Positions 1-9,240 of a stretch of DNA of 64,000 nucleotides are shown here, piece after piece (within the stretch, counting starts at the first letter, position 1; every line of letters begins with the position of its first letter). Under the pieces are notes generated by a model. It searched no databases, was not told where the DNA came from, and was given only the letters and a program-made list of their open reading frames with translations. A program made the translations under genes and the position numbers. The DNA lies in contig CAWCEN010000002.1 of NCBI GenBank assembly GCA_963794605.1, positions 992,001 through 1,056,000 of the forward strand, in the 5' to 3' direction. This DNA comes from VAXT01 sp963794605 (GTDB taxonomy: Bacteria; Actinomycetota; Thermoleophilia; Gaiellales; Gaiellaceae).

Positions 1-135
1 CGGTCACTACACGCCTTCCCTAACGGCGAACAACAACTAGCTCTCTCCGGGCAGGCTTTGCGCGAACCGAAGCACGCGGGCGGCGTATGACGTGGTGATC
101 GACGAAACCGGGCCGATCCTCGGGTCCCCGGAACA

Positions 136-167
136 TCGTGGCCCGGGCATGAGGGCCCGGGCCACGA
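136..167 (-). terminator. strong terminator-like hairpin
   Basis: A perfect inverted repeat has 13-bp arms at 136-148 and 155-167 around a six-base ATGAGG loop. The arms are almost pure G and C (core GTGGCCCGGGC). It begins 20 bases past the stop codon of the minus-strand BNR protein gene, where an intrinsic terminator is expected. There is no clear U tract, which is common for actinobacterial hairpin terminators. Seen directly; the role is inferred from position. Confidence 0.7.
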
Positions 168-186
168 CTGCTCGCGAGAGTGCCGG

Positions 187-1824
187 CTACGGGTTCTTCT
201 GGAACTTGGTGAAGATGTCCGTCTCGCCGAGGCCGGTCTGACCGATGGCATTGTCGCGTCCGTCTGTCCACACGGCGTACACGGCGTCGGTGCTGGCCGC
301 GAGTCCGTTGTAGTCGCCGATGAACGCGCCGCTGGTAAAGAACCCCAGGTTGGGATCCCAGTCGCTGCTGCTGATCTTCGAGCTGGCGAAGCTCGCAGCA
401 TCGTTGCTCGAAACCGCCTGCCACGTGTTGATCCGCACGTTGGCGGGATCGAGCCGGCGGTCGAACCAGATCACGTAGAAGCGCCCGTTTTCATCCGATG
501 CGGCCCACGGGAAGAACTGGTCGTTCACCGCGGGCTGGCCGGATGAGTCGGTTGACAGGAACGCCGCGTCCGACCAGTGCAGTCCACCGTCGGCGGAGGT
601 CTGGTAGGAGATGTCGGCCTGAGAGGTCGGCCGGTTGACATTGTTCTGGTAGACGAACAACAGCTTGCCGGTCTGCGGGCTGTAGGCCAGCGACGGCGTG
701 TTTGGTGCGCGGAAATGCGTGGGCGGGATCGTGTCCGAACCCGTGCCGTCGTCGAAGTCCGCGTACTGCCCCGCCTTGTCGATCTGCACCGCGTTCGGCA
801 GGAACGTCTGTCCGCCGTCGGTCGACCTCTGGAAGAGCAGGTGCGGGTCGAAGGAGTCATTGCAGTTTTCGGAAACGAACCCGATGTCGAGCGTGCCGTC
901 TCTTTCGACCACCGGGTCGCTGAACTGGTTGGCCGAGGAACCGGTGCCGTCGCCGCCTGGGTTGTCAGGCTGAACGGCCGTGTGCGACCAGGTCGACAGC
1001 ACGGGGTTCTCGGTTGGGATCGAGTCCGTGTAAGAGAGCTGGATCGGGCAGTAATCACTGAACCCGTTCGGCTGTAGGTGGAACTTGGTATAGGTCACGT
1101 AGATGCGCCCGTAGTGCGTGCTGCTCGGGTTGTTGTCGACGGCGATCAACTCCTTGTCGTTGAAGATCGACTCGTCGACGGTCCCGGTCGTGTAGTCGAA
1201 GTTGGACGCCGCGCGCGCAGCCTGGCGGCCGGGCGTCCACGTCTGACCGTTGTCTACGGACTTGAAGACCTGGACCTCGGAGAAGGGCAGCGCGCGGAAG
1301 AAGCACAGCTGCGAGATGTAGAACGCGTTGTCCCTGCGGCTGTACGCGACCCCCGGGTCGCCGCCGGTGCAGAAGTCTCCGGTCCCGCGGAACTGCGGAG
1401 TGACCCGCGTGCTCGACCAGTGCCGGCCGCTGTCCGAAGTCCGCATCACGACGACCCCACCGCTGACGTAGTCGTTCGCCGCGGCGACCGCGATCTTCGG
1501 GTTGGTCACGTTGTACGCGACCGCGGTCTCGTTCTGGGGCATAGGTGGATTACTGTCGTCGTTCATCTGGACGTTGTTGTCCGGGACATTCGCCGCGGCG
1601 CCCGCCCTTGCGGCGACACTCGCTGGACCGTTCTGGCCTCGGGCGGCGTAAACCGCACGCACAGTGCCCGAGAGGCCGCCCGGGTAGCGCGCCGCGTGGG
1701 TAACCCACCGAGGCGTTGCAGCGGACGGTGTCGTCGGTGTCGATCCTCCGATACCGGCGGCCTGGCCCACGATTATGACCACCAGCACCCCGAGGACCGC
1801 TGTGGCTGGAATGAGTCCTCGCAT
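187..1824 (-). CDS. secreted BNR/Asp-box (sialidase-like) protein
   Basis: Product of about 545 residues that begins MRGLIPATAVLGVLVVIIVG, a signal peptide or uncleaved anchor, followed by a Thr/Pro/Ala-rich linker. The body carries repeated Asp-box motifs typical of BNR repeats: SDSGRHW, SVDNGQTW, STDGGQTF and SADGGLHW. These mark a six-bladed beta-propeller of the sialidase/neuraminidase type. BNR repeats alone do not prove sialidase activity; many secreted adhesion or glycan-binding proteins share them, and I could not identify the full catalytic Arg triad. The start at 1824 is chosen over an in-frame codon 48 bases upstream because an AGGAGGGGAGAG ribosome site lies just before it and the hydrophobic signal starts there. 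A strong hairpin follows the stop. Confidence 0.8.
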   Translation of the reverse strand: MRGLIPATAVLGVLVVIIVGQAAGIGGSTPTTPSAATPRWVTHAARYPGGLSGTVRAVYAARGQNGPASVAARAGAAANVPDNNVQMNDDSNPPMPQNETAVAYNVTNPKIAVAAANDYVSGGVVVMRTSDSGRHWSSTRVTPQFRGTGDFCTGGDPGVAYSRRDNAFYISQLCFFRALPFSEVQVFKSVDNGQTWTPGRQAARAASNFDYTTGTVDESIFNDKELIAVDNNPSSTHYGRIYVTYTKFHLQPNGFSDYCPIQLSYTDSIPTENPVLSTWSHTAVQPDNPGGDGTGSSANQFSDPVVERDGTLDIGFVSENCNDSFDPHLLFQRSTDGGQTFLPNAVQIDKAGQYADFDDGTGSDTIPPTHFRAPNTPSLAYSPQTGKLLFVYQNNVNRPTSQADISYQTSADGGLHWSDAAFLSTDSSGQPAVNDQFFPWAASDENGRFYVIWFDRRLDPANVRINTWQAVSSNDAASFASSKISSSDWDPNLGFFTSGAFIGDYNGLAASTDAVYAVWTDGRDNAIGQTGLGETDIFTKFQKNP

Positions 1825-2150
1825 ATCTCTCCCCTCCTGACCCCTGAGCTTGTTACCGCGCCCACGGACCACGCCGCAAGCACGGCACCGTGAAGTCTTT
1901 CAAACGCGGACGTTTCTCTTACCGCACGCGGAACAAGCCGCCCGAAGGCGCCGACTCACCTTCGACCGTCCGGAAGCCGACGTTGCTGCGGCGCTTCTGT
2001 TGAAGAACTTGGAGGACATCGGATACGCCGTCGTCCCGTTCTACGGAGCGGACGCGGCGGCTCTCACCGAGCTGCTCAATGTCGCGGGACGTGGAGGTGA
2101 GCGAGACCGGCCGAACCGGGATTGCAGCGTCCCCCGTCGAATAGCGACGC
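1825..2150. other. divergent intergenic region, no gene recognised
   Basis: About 326 bases separate the minus-strand BNR gene from the plus-strand Vps62-like gene. Reading frames cross it on both strands, but none gives a protein with a recognisable motif or a ribosome site. It should hold the two divergent promoters; I could not pick out convincing -35/-10 pairs. Confidence 0.4.
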
Positions 2151-4080
2151 GTGGGCCTGCGACTCAGATTGCTCGTCCTGCTCGCGCTCGCCTGCGTGGG
2201 TGCTCTCGCGATCGCCTTTGCAGCGCGTGCCGACACGGGCGACGAGACGGCGCTCGCGCAGAAGTACAGCCCGGTCGTGCGGCTCGTCCAGCACACCGAG
2301 GAGTGCGGCCCGGGAGAGCCGTACATCCCGCTCGACCTCGACCTGCTGTTCGACGAGCCGACCGTCGCCTTGCGCGGGCCGTGGAACCCGACCGACCTCG
2401 TGCAGATCGGCCCGAGCGCGACCGACCTGGTCAACCGCTGGGACTACCACCTCGACTACCCGGGCCACGCGCTCGATCCCGGCTGCGACTACGAGCGCTG
2501 GCAGGACCACCTCGCCCCGCGCGGCGGGACGCCGACCGTCTACGCACACGTTGCGACCGACCCCGCGCACCCGGGGAAGCTGGCGCTCCAGTACTGGTTC
2601 TTCTACGTCTTCAACGACTTCAACAACAAGCACGAGGGCGACTGGGAGATGATCCAGCTCGACTTCGACGCGGCGACTGCCGGCGAGGCGCTCGGCAAGG
2701 AACCGACCCAGGCTCGGCTACAGCTCCCACGAGGGCGCGGAGCGTGCCGACTGGGGTGACGACAAGCTCGAGATCGTCGACGGGACGCACCCGGTTACGT
2801 ATCCATCCGCGGGCAGCCACGCGAACAAGTTCGGTGACGCGCTCTATCTCGGCAGCACGGCCGACGCGGGTGTGGGCTGTGACAACACGCAGGGGCCACA
2901 CGACGAGCTCCGTCCGGTCGTCAGGACGATCCCGAGTGACCCCGACGCGGCCGCGAAGGCGTTCCCGTGGATCACGTTCGAGGGTCGCTGGGGGGAGCTC
3001 CAGCGGGCCTTCTACAACGGCCCGACCGGGCCGAACCTGAAGGAGCGGTGGACGGAGCCGATCACATGGTCGGAAGGGTGGCGCTCGCGGAGCTACGCGG
3101 TTCCGACGAGTGGGATCTTCGGAACCTCGGCGACCGACTTCTTCTGCGGCGCTGTCGAAAAGGGATCGGCCGGCCTGACGGCCCTCCTGCGCGATCCGGG
3201 AACGACGTTGCTGACGATCGCGATCCTGCTCGTGGCGCTCGTGTGGCTCGCGACGCGGACGCGCTGGCGCCCGGCGACGCCGCTACGGCTGGCGCATCGG
3301 CGCCGGTGGGGCCAGGTCTTGACCGCGGCCGGGCGGATGTACGGGAGGCGCGCGCTCCTCTTCCTGGGGATCGGCATCGTGTTCATTCCGCTCGGGATCG
3401 CGATCTCGGCCCTTCAGGCTGTCGTGCTCGGCGGATTCGGCCTGCTGGGGATCGACGCTTCCGGCGAGGGTGCGGGCGCCTTGGCGCTGCTCGTGGTCAC
3501 GATCGGCACGACGCTCGCACTGCTCGGCTTCGGGCTCGTGCAGGCGGCGACGGCCTGCGCGCTCGTCGAGGTCGATTCGGAGCGGGAGGTCGGGCCCGTC
3601 GATGCCTACCGGCTCGCGTTCCGGCGCTTCAGGCCGCTGCTGCGCGGCCTGCTGATCGCGGTCGGTGTCTGGGTCGTGCTGTCGGTGACGGCGGTCCTGA
3701 TCCCGATCGCGCTCTGGCTCGCGGTGCGCTGGGCGCTCCTCGCCCAGGTCGTCGAGCTCGAGGAACGGCCGGCCGTCGCCGCGCTTCGCCGGAGCGGCGC
3801 GCTCGTCCGTGGCCGCTGGTTCCGCGTCGCCTCGCTCGTCGGCGTCGGCCTCGTGCTGGCGCTTGCGCTCGGCCCGCTCGTCGGCGCGCTCCTCATTCTC
3901 CTGACCGACGCGCCGCTGGCGCTGCTGAACGTGGTCTCCGGCGTCGTGTACGCGCTCGCGATGCCCTTCGTCGCGATTGCGACCACGTACGTCTACTTCG
4001 ACGCGAGGGTGCGCAGCGAGCTCGAGCCGCGGCTGGCGCCCGCGGACCTGCCCGCCGAGATCGAGCTCGCTGCGGACTAG
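2151..4080 (+). CDS. Vps62-like (DUF946) domain fused to a multi-pass membrane domain, frameshifted
   Basis: The GTG start at 2151 gives a signal-peptide-like N-terminus (LRLLVLLALACVGALAI). A domain follows with the motif NNKHEGDWEMIQLDF, the hallmark HEGDWE signature of the Vps62/DUF946 family (PF06101), better known from fungi and plants. At about 2705-2716 the frame shifts by +1: the N-terminal frame soon stops at 2759, while the protein plainly continues in the next frame with GYSSHEGAERADWGDD and a conserved C-terminal half of the domain. From about residue 340 there is one membrane helix, then a block of about six more helices ending near residue 620. I read this as one gene broken by a one-base insertion or assembly error. 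Function unknown; probably an envelope protein with its Vps62 domain outside. Confidence 0.7.
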
Positions 4081-4093
4081 ACGCGGTCGCCGT

Positions 4094-4750
4094 TTACGTA
4101 AGAACGTTCACTGCCCGGGCGATCACGAGGCCGAGGATCGCGATCGAGATGAACGACTGAACGGTCATCGTCATCTTTGCCCAGGGCGCAAGGGGCATGA
4201 CGTCGGTCGGGCTGAAAGCCGTCGCGTTCGTGTACGCGAGGTACAGGTAGTCAACGAAGAGGGGGCGCCAGTTCGGTCGGGCCAGCCGTGGGTTCGACTG
4301 CTGGGGAAAAGCGAAGTCCGCGTCCTTCGGAAACTGGTGGGCCCGTACGGCCGCGCCGCCGCCGTCGATCTCCCAGTAGAGCAGGGCGAACGCGATGATG
4401 TTGGAGAACCAGACGGCCGTCCCGGCGGCGAGCAGCTCGTTCGCCGAGTTCGTTGCAGGCCCTCCGTGGATCAGGTCATCGATGAGCTGGCCGGTCGACC
4501 ACAGCGTGGCGAAGACGAGGACGGACACGAGCACGATCGAGACCGTCCGGAGCTCGCGCGAGCGACGGTTGATCCTGCCGGGGTCGCCCACGACCACGAC
4601 CAGGAGCAACACGGTTTCGATCAACGGGAGTAACCATCTCGGACCCAGGCGCAAGGCTTCGGGCAAGAGAATCGTGAGCACGATGGCGGCCAACACCGCG
4701 CCCGCCATCGGCCAGCGAGCTTCACCGAATCTGCCTGATGCCCGCGCCAT
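4094..4750 (-). CDS. small polytopic membrane protein, pore-like C-terminus (copy 1)
   Basis: 218 residues with about five hydrophobic segments. The C-terminal third has the layout of a two-helix ion-channel end (re-entrant segment, then helix): it contains YTNATAFSPTD, then helix AKMTMTVQSFISIAILGLVI and RAVNVL. The position where a potassium channel has TVGYGD reads AFSPTD, so no K+ filter is present. DUF1345-type membrane proteins show a similar layout and are an alternative assignment. ATG at 4750 is chosen; longer in-frame extensions would run into the divergent dehydrogenase gene at 4802. A clear paralogue lies at 10765-11433. Function not known. Confidence 0.7.
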   Translation of the reverse strand: MARASGRFGEARWPMAGAVLAAIVLTILLPEALRLGPRWLLPLIETVLLLVVVVGDPGRINRRSRELRTVSIVLVSVLVFATLWSTGQLIDDLIHGGPATNSANELLAAGTAVWFSNIIAFALLYWEIDGGGAAVRAHQFPKDADFAFPQQSNPRLARPNWRPLFVDYLYLAYTNATAFSPTDVMPLAPWAKMTMTVQSFISIAILGLVIARAVNVLT

Positions 4751-4801
4751 CCCGGGGCATCCTAGAAGCCGGCTTCGTCGATCCTGTGCGAGCATTGGCG
4801 C

Positions 4802-5908
4802 GTGCGGATCAGGGCCGCAGTCCTCGAGGAGTTCGGGCAGCCGCTCGTCGTTCAGGAAGTCGACCTGGCGGAGCCGAGCGCGGGCGAGGTGCTCGTCCGA
4901 ATTGTGGCGTGCGGCGTCTGTCACACGGATCTGTACACGGCTTCGGGCGCCGATCCGTCCGGGTACTCGCCGACGGTGCTCGGACACGAGGGCGCGGGCA
5001 TCGTCGAGCGGGTCGGCGACGATGTGACATCCGTTGCACCGGGCGACCAGGTGGTGACGCTCTTCTCGCCGCAATGCCGCGAGTGCGTCCACTGCTTGAG
5101 CGAACGGACGAACCTCTGCCTCGCGATCCGCGAGCAGCAGAACCAGGGCTTCCTGCCTGACGGGACGACGCGCCTCGGCCGGGAGGGTGAACCGATCCGG
5201 CACTTCATGGGCTGCTCCACCTTCGCTGAGTACACGGTGATGCCGGAGATCGCGCTCGCGAAGGTAAGCCCGGAGGCGCCGCCGGAGCACGCCTGCCTCT
5301 TCGCCTGCGGGCTGTCGACTGGGCTCGGCGCAGCGATGAACACCGCGAAGGTTGAGGCCGGCTCGACCTGCGTCGTCTTCGGCGCGGGCATGGTCGGGCT
5401 CGGCGCAGTCGCGGGCTGCCGGCTCCAGGGCGCTGAGCAGATCGTCTCCGTCGATCTCTCGCCGGGGCGGCTCGAGCTGGCAAAAGGGCAGGGTGCGACG
5501 GACACGCTCGCCGGCGGGCCCGACGCGGTCGACCAAATCCTCGAGTTGACGGACGGCTTCGGCGCCGACTACACGTTTGAGGCGACCGGCAACGTGAACG
5601 TCATGCGCCAGGCCGTCGAGTCGGCGCGCATGGGGTGGGGGCTCAGCACGGTGGCGGGTGTCGCCGGCAAGGGCGAGGTGCTCGAGGTCGTCCCGCGCTT
5701 GCTGATCACGGGCCGGCGAGTGGCGGGCTCGTCGTTCGGGGGCGTCAAGGGCCGCGACCAGGTGCCCGAGCTCGTCGAGCGCGCGCTCGCGGGTGAGATC
5801 GACGTCGCGCCCTTTGTATCGCACAAAATCGGGCTCGTTGACGTGAACCACGGGTTCGAGCTGATGGAGGCGCAGGACGGCATCCGAAGTGTGATCGAGT
5901 TCAACTGA
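4802..5908 (+). CDS. zinc-dependent alcohol dehydrogenase (class III-like)
   Basis: 368 residues, the usual length for medium-chain NAD-dependent alcohol dehydrogenases. Catalytic-zinc ligands are visible: Cys40 in GVCHTD, His62-Glu63 in GHEGAG, and a later Cys in ACGLSTG. The structural-zinc lobe is intact as Cys92, Cys95, Cys98 and Cys106 (CRECVHC, then TNLC). The Rossmann motif GAGMVGLG near residue 195 and a downstream acidic residue favour NAD(H). The pattern is closest to the class III family, which includes S-(hydroxymethyl)glutathione and mycothiol formaldehyde dehydrogenases and NDMA-dependent enzymes; the substrate cannot be fixed from sequence. GTG start at 4802. The DUF2252 gene follows after 5 bases and is probably co-transcribed. 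Confidence 0.9.
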   Translation: MRIRAAVLEEFGQPLVVQEVDLAEPSAGEVLVRIVACGVCHTDLYTASGADPSGYSPTVLGHEGAGIVERVGDDVTSVAPGDQVVTLFSPQCRECVHCLSERTNLCLAIREQQNQGFLPDGTTRLGREGEPIRHFMGCSTFAEYTVMPEIALAKVSPEAPPEHACLFACGLSTGLGAAMNTAKVEAGSTCVVFGAGMVGLGAVAGCRLQGAEQIVSVDLSPGRLELAKGQGATDTLAGGPDAVDQILELTDGFGADYTFEATGNVNVMRQAVESARMGWGLSTVAGVAGKGEVLEVVPRLLITGRRVAGSSFGGVKGRDQVPELVERALAGEIDVAPFVSHKIGLVDVNHGFELMEAQDGIRSVIEFN

Positions 5909-5913
5909 CCGTC

Positions 5914-7422
5914 ATGGACGAAAACGATCTCGAGCCGGAACTGGAGGTGGGGACGGCAGCCGACGAGGCCGCGTCCCACGTGTTCGATGTGCCGGCACAG
6001 ACCGGGGACAGCGCGCGTCGGCCCAAAGCGGTGCCGCACTTCACGCCGGCCGAGCGCACAGCCCGTGGCAGGGCCGCGCGGGCAGAGCTGCCTCGTTCGG
6101 CGCACGCCGACTGGGAGCCGGGGCCGCGGCGTGGTGACCCGATCGATCTTCTCGAGGAGCAGGCGCAGACGCGCTTGCCGGAGCTCGCGCCGATCCGGTA
6201 TGGGCGCATGCTGGTGTCACCGTTCGCGTTCTTCCGTGGCGCCGCCTACCTGATGGCAGCCGACCTCGCCGACGGGCCGCGCACCGGCTTGCACACACAA
6301 CTTTGCGGCGACGCGCATCTATCGAACTTCGGCATCTTCGCCGCACCGGATCGGAGGCGGGTCTTCAGCATCAACGACTTCGATGAGACGCTGCCGGGGC
6401 CGTTCGAGTGGGACGTGAAAAGGCTCGCCGCGAGCCTCGCCGTTGCAGGGCGGGAGCACGGCTTTGGCCAGGGGATCCGCCGCTCGCTCGTGACGACGGC
6501 GGTACGCGAGTACCGCGAGGCAATGGCCCGCTTCGCCTCGATGCGCAACATCGACGTCTGGTACACGCGCCTCGACGTCGCCGGCATCCTCGAGCAACTC
6601 GGAGCAACGGCATCCCGCAAGCAGCTGCAGCGCTTCCAGTCCGACGTCGCCAAGATGCGCACGAAGGACAGTCTCGGCGCGCTGACGAAGCTGTGCCGGA
6701 CGGTCGACGGCGAGCTGCGGATCGTCGGCGACCCTCCCTTGGTGACACCGATCGAGGACGTCATGCCCGATCTGGAGGTGAACTACCTCGAGGACGTCGC
6801 GCGGCGCATGATTCGCGCCTACCGACGCACCGTCCCGCGCGACCGGCGCAACCTGCTCGAGAGCTATCGGTACGTCCATGCAGCCCGAAAGGTCGTCGGT
6901 GTCGGCAGCGTCGGCACCCGCGCCTGGATCCTGCTCATGGTCGGCCGCGATGACAACGACCCGCTCTTCCTCCAGTTCAAGGAAGCACAGGCCTCGGTGC
7001 TCGAGCCGTTCCTCGGCAAGAGCCAGTACGCCCAACACGGGCAGCGCGTTGTCGAGGGCCAGCGGATGATGCAGGCGGCGCCCGACATCCTGCTCGGCTG
7101 GGAGCGAATCGTGACGATCGACGGGCAAGTGCGGGACTTCTACATTCGGCAACTCTGGGACGCGAAGGGCTCGCCGGAGGTCGATCTAATGGACAGGAAG
7201 GCGCTGCAGGCCTACGGCAGAATCTGCGGCTGGACCCTCGCAAGAGCCCACGCACGCTCCGGAGACAGGATCGCGATCGCCGCCTATCTCGGCAACGGCG
7301 GCAGCTACGACCGCGCCATGGCGACGTTTGCGGAGCGATATGCCGACCAAAACGAACGCGACTACGCTGCCCTGAAGGAGGCCGCCGATAGCGGCCGCGT
7401 TGCGGTCCAAGCGGGTGTCTGA
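5914..7422 (+). CDS. DUF2252 family protein (kinase-like fold)
   Basis: 502 residues matching DUF2252 (PF10009), a family abundant in actinobacteria and distantly related to aminoglycoside-phosphotransferase/protein-kinase folds. Signature pieces are LVSPFAFFRGAAYLMAADL near residue 100, CGDAHLSNFG near 130 and INDFDET near 150. The latter two resemble the catalytic-loop H-x-x-N and metal-binding D of kinase-like enzymes. The C-terminal part contains YAQHGQRVVEGQRMMQAAPD and RQLWDAKGS, also typical. The biochemical role is unknown. It follows the alcohol dehydrogenase by 5 bases, suggesting one operon. Confidence 0.9.
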   Translation: MDENDLEPELEVGTAADEAASHVFDVPAQTGDSARRPKAVPHFTPAERTARGRAARAELPRSAHADWEPGPRRGDPIDLLEEQAQTRLPELAPIRYGRMLVSPFAFFRGAAYLMAADLADGPRTGLHTQLCGDAHLSNFGIFAAPDRRRVFSINDFDETLPGPFEWDVKRLAASLAVAGREHGFGQGIRRSLVTTAVREYREAMARFASMRNIDVWYTRLDVAGILEQLGATASRKQLQRFQSDVAKMRTKDSLGALTKLCRTVDGELRIVGDPPLVTPIEDVMPDLEVNYLEDVARRMIRAYRRTVPRDRRNLLESYRYVHAARKVVGVGSVGTRAWILLMVGRDDNDPLFLQFKEAQASVLEPFLGKSQYAQHGQRVVEGQRMMQAAPDILLGWERIVTIDGQVRDFYIRQLWDAKGSPEVDLMDRKALQAYGRICGWTLARAHARSGDRIAIAAYLGNGGSYDRAMATFAERYADQNERDYAALKEAADSGRVAVQAGV

Positions 7423-7513
7423 CCGTCGAGGTTAGTGCGTAGGCAGCTGGTGAGGCGGTTCGGCGAGGAATCCACCTACATCGATCGCTCCGGCGCACGT
7501 CGCGCACGGCTCC

Positions 7514-8320
7514 GTGCCATGCTCTCCGCCGGTGTTCTTCCGGCTCAGCACGTGGGAGCTCTGGCTGATCATCGCCGTGGTCGTCTTCGGGTTCGTGGCC
7601 CTCGGCTACGGCATCGGTCGCCTGTTGCGCACGCATGCGGAGACGCTGCGCGAGCCGGTCGGGATCGTGCAGGGAGCGTTGCTCGCGCTGGTCGGGTTGA
7701 TCCTCGCCTTCGGCCTGACGTTGGCGATCGGGCGTTACGATGCGCGCAGGGTCGCCGTCGTCGATGACGCTAACGCGATCGGAACGACCTACCTTCGAGC
7801 GCAAACCCTGGCCGAGCCAACGCGAAGCCGCTCTCTGCAACTACTGAGGCTGTACACGGACGCAAGCCTCAGGCTCTCGCACGAAGTACCGACAACTGCG
7901 AGTTTCCGACGTACGGTCGCCGAGGAGGACGCTCTCCAGCGTCGGCTCTGGGGGTTGGCCGGGAACGCACTCGAGACAGCGCCACGAGATAGCGCCCCTC
8001 GCCTTTACGTCGAGACCCTCAACCAGATGATCGACCAGCAGACGGTGCGCGTCGCAGCGCTCAACAACCGCATCCCCAACGAAGTCCTGGCGCTGGAGGT
8101 GTTGGGCGCCGCAATCGCCTTCGGCCTCCTCGCGCTCTACACGGCGATGCACGGCCGGGGTGCCACCACCGTCATCCTCGTCGGTGGGCTCGTGACCCTG
8201 CTCCTGCTGGTCATCTTCGACCTCGATCGTCCGACGCGGGGTCTGATCCGCGTGCCCGACGCACCTCTCGTCGCACTGCGTCAATCGATGGCACTGCCGC
8301 CGGCTGCAAGCGGGCCGTAA
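7514..8320 (+). CDS. DUF4239 family membrane protein
   Basis: 268 residues, with two N-terminal helices (LWLIIAVVVFGFVALGYGIG and ALLALVGLILAFGLTLAI), a soluble central stretch of about 110 residues, and two C-terminal helices followed by FDLDRPTRGLIRV. This layout and the DLDRP-x-RG-LI signature are typical of DUF4239 (PF14023), uncharacterised and sometimes compared with bestrophins. The start is uncertain: GTG at 7514 gives the full frame, but GTG at 7532 also precedes the first helix and neither has a good ribosome site. Confidence 0.8.
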   Translation: MPCSPPVFFRLSTWELWLIIAVVVFGFVALGYGIGRLLRTHAETLREPVGIVQGALLALVGLILAFGLTLAIGRYDARRVAVVDDANAIGTTYLRAQTLAEPTRSRSLQLLRLYTDASLRLSHEVPTTASFRRTVAEEDALQRRLWGLAGNALETAPRDSAPRLYVETLNQMIDQQTVRVAALNNRIPNEVLALEVLGAAIAFGLLALYTAMHGRGATTVILVGGLVTLLLLVIFDLDRPTRGLIRVPDAPLVALRQSMALPPAASGP

Positions 8321-8476
8321 GCACGTCGAGTAGCCCTCGGGCTTCATGAACCCACATCCATTCCCTCAGAAGCCGTTCGAGGGCAGTTCTTAGGATGCCC
8401 GCCGACGAGGGCAATCTGCGTCGTCAGGACTAGACGAGACCTTTTGCACCCGCTGCCGTAGCGTGCAGTCTTCGGG

Positions 8477-9172
8477 ATGCTCCACGCGGCGTTTCAAGTG
8501 GTTCTCTACGGTCTCTTGGCGGGCCTCAGCCCGCTCGGGTTCGCCGCGACGCTGGCGGTGATGCCGTCCGGACGACTGAGGGCATTCGGCTTTGGCGCCG
8601 GGTTCGTCGGTGCGCAGATCCTGACCTGCTCCGTGCTCGTGACCTTCGGCCTTGCCGCCACCGGGCTCAGCAAGAAGAGTCACCCCGGTCTCCGGGCCGC
8701 GCTCGAGGTCGCGCTCGCGCTCGTGCTAACCGCGCTGGCCCTCGTGGCTCATCGTAGACCCCCGAACGCGAATGACAGCGATGCCGCGCACGAACGCTCG
8801 AAGGCCCGGACCCAAGCGCTGCTCGAACGACTCGGCCGGTTGCGCGTCCTCACGACCGTCGTCGCCGGATTCCTGCTCGGGATCGGCGGACCGAAGCGAC
8901 TTGTACTGACGAGCCTGGCTGCCACGACGATCGTCACCGGGGGCCTCGGAGACACCGACCAGGCAACCCTTGTCGTCGTGTACGTCACGCTTGCAACCGC
9001 GCTCGTCTGGGGGCCGTTGATCCTCTTCCTGCTCCTCGGCACACGAGTCGTCGCGCTCATGGAGGGCGCGCAGGGCGAAGTCGGCCGCCGACAGCCGCAG
9101 GTCACCGTCTACGCGCTCCTGATACTCGCTGCGCTCCTCGCCCTCGACGCAGCCAGCGTCCTGCTCACCTAA
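8477..9172 (+). CDS. GAP-family (SfLAP/Sap) membrane protein
   Basis: 231 residues, about six membrane helices in two groups of three separated by a charged loop (roughly 95-125, rich in His, Arg and Lys). The order AGLSPLGFAATLAVMPSGR, then a second half with FLLGIGGPKRLVLTSLAATT, fits the GAP family (PF11139), which includes mycobacterial Sap proteins implicated in export of sulfolipid and glycopeptidolipid precursors. The PKR...L motif in the second half is typical. Substrate unknown here. The ATG start at 8477 is the only sensible choice before the first helix. Confidence 0.75.
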   Translation: MLHAAFQVVLYGLLAGLSPLGFAATLAVMPSGRLRAFGFGAGFVGAQILTCSVLVTFGLAATGLSKKSHPGLRAALEVALALVLTALALVAHRRPPNANDSDAAHERSKARTQALLERLGRLRVLTTVVAGFLLGIGGPKRLVLTSLAATTIVTGGLGDTDQATLVVVYVTLATALVWGPLILFLLLGTRVVALMEGAQGEVGRRQPQVTVYALLILAALLALDAASVLLT

Positions 9173-9240
9173 CGCGGAGGTCCACCGGCCGTCACCCTCA
9201 TAGGGCGAGAACCGCCCTCTATCTCTGCTTCACTGGCGTC

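Noticed and set aside
1850..2150. Short gene in the 1.85-2.15 kb gap (translation containing VAAALLLKNLEDIGYAVVPF)
   Set aside because: It looks partly protein-like but has no ribosome site or convincing start, and the frame runs on into sequence that is out of frame with the real downstream gene.
2700..2720. Programmed ribosomal frameshifting as the cause of the broken genes
   Set aside because: No common slippery sequence, and the same type of break occurs in many unrelated genes, including several in one gene.
4751..5851. N-terminal extension of the 4094-4750 membrane protein
   Set aside because: The upstream frame is antisense to the alcohol dehydrogenase and unlike the paralogue; the start at 4750 is sufficient.
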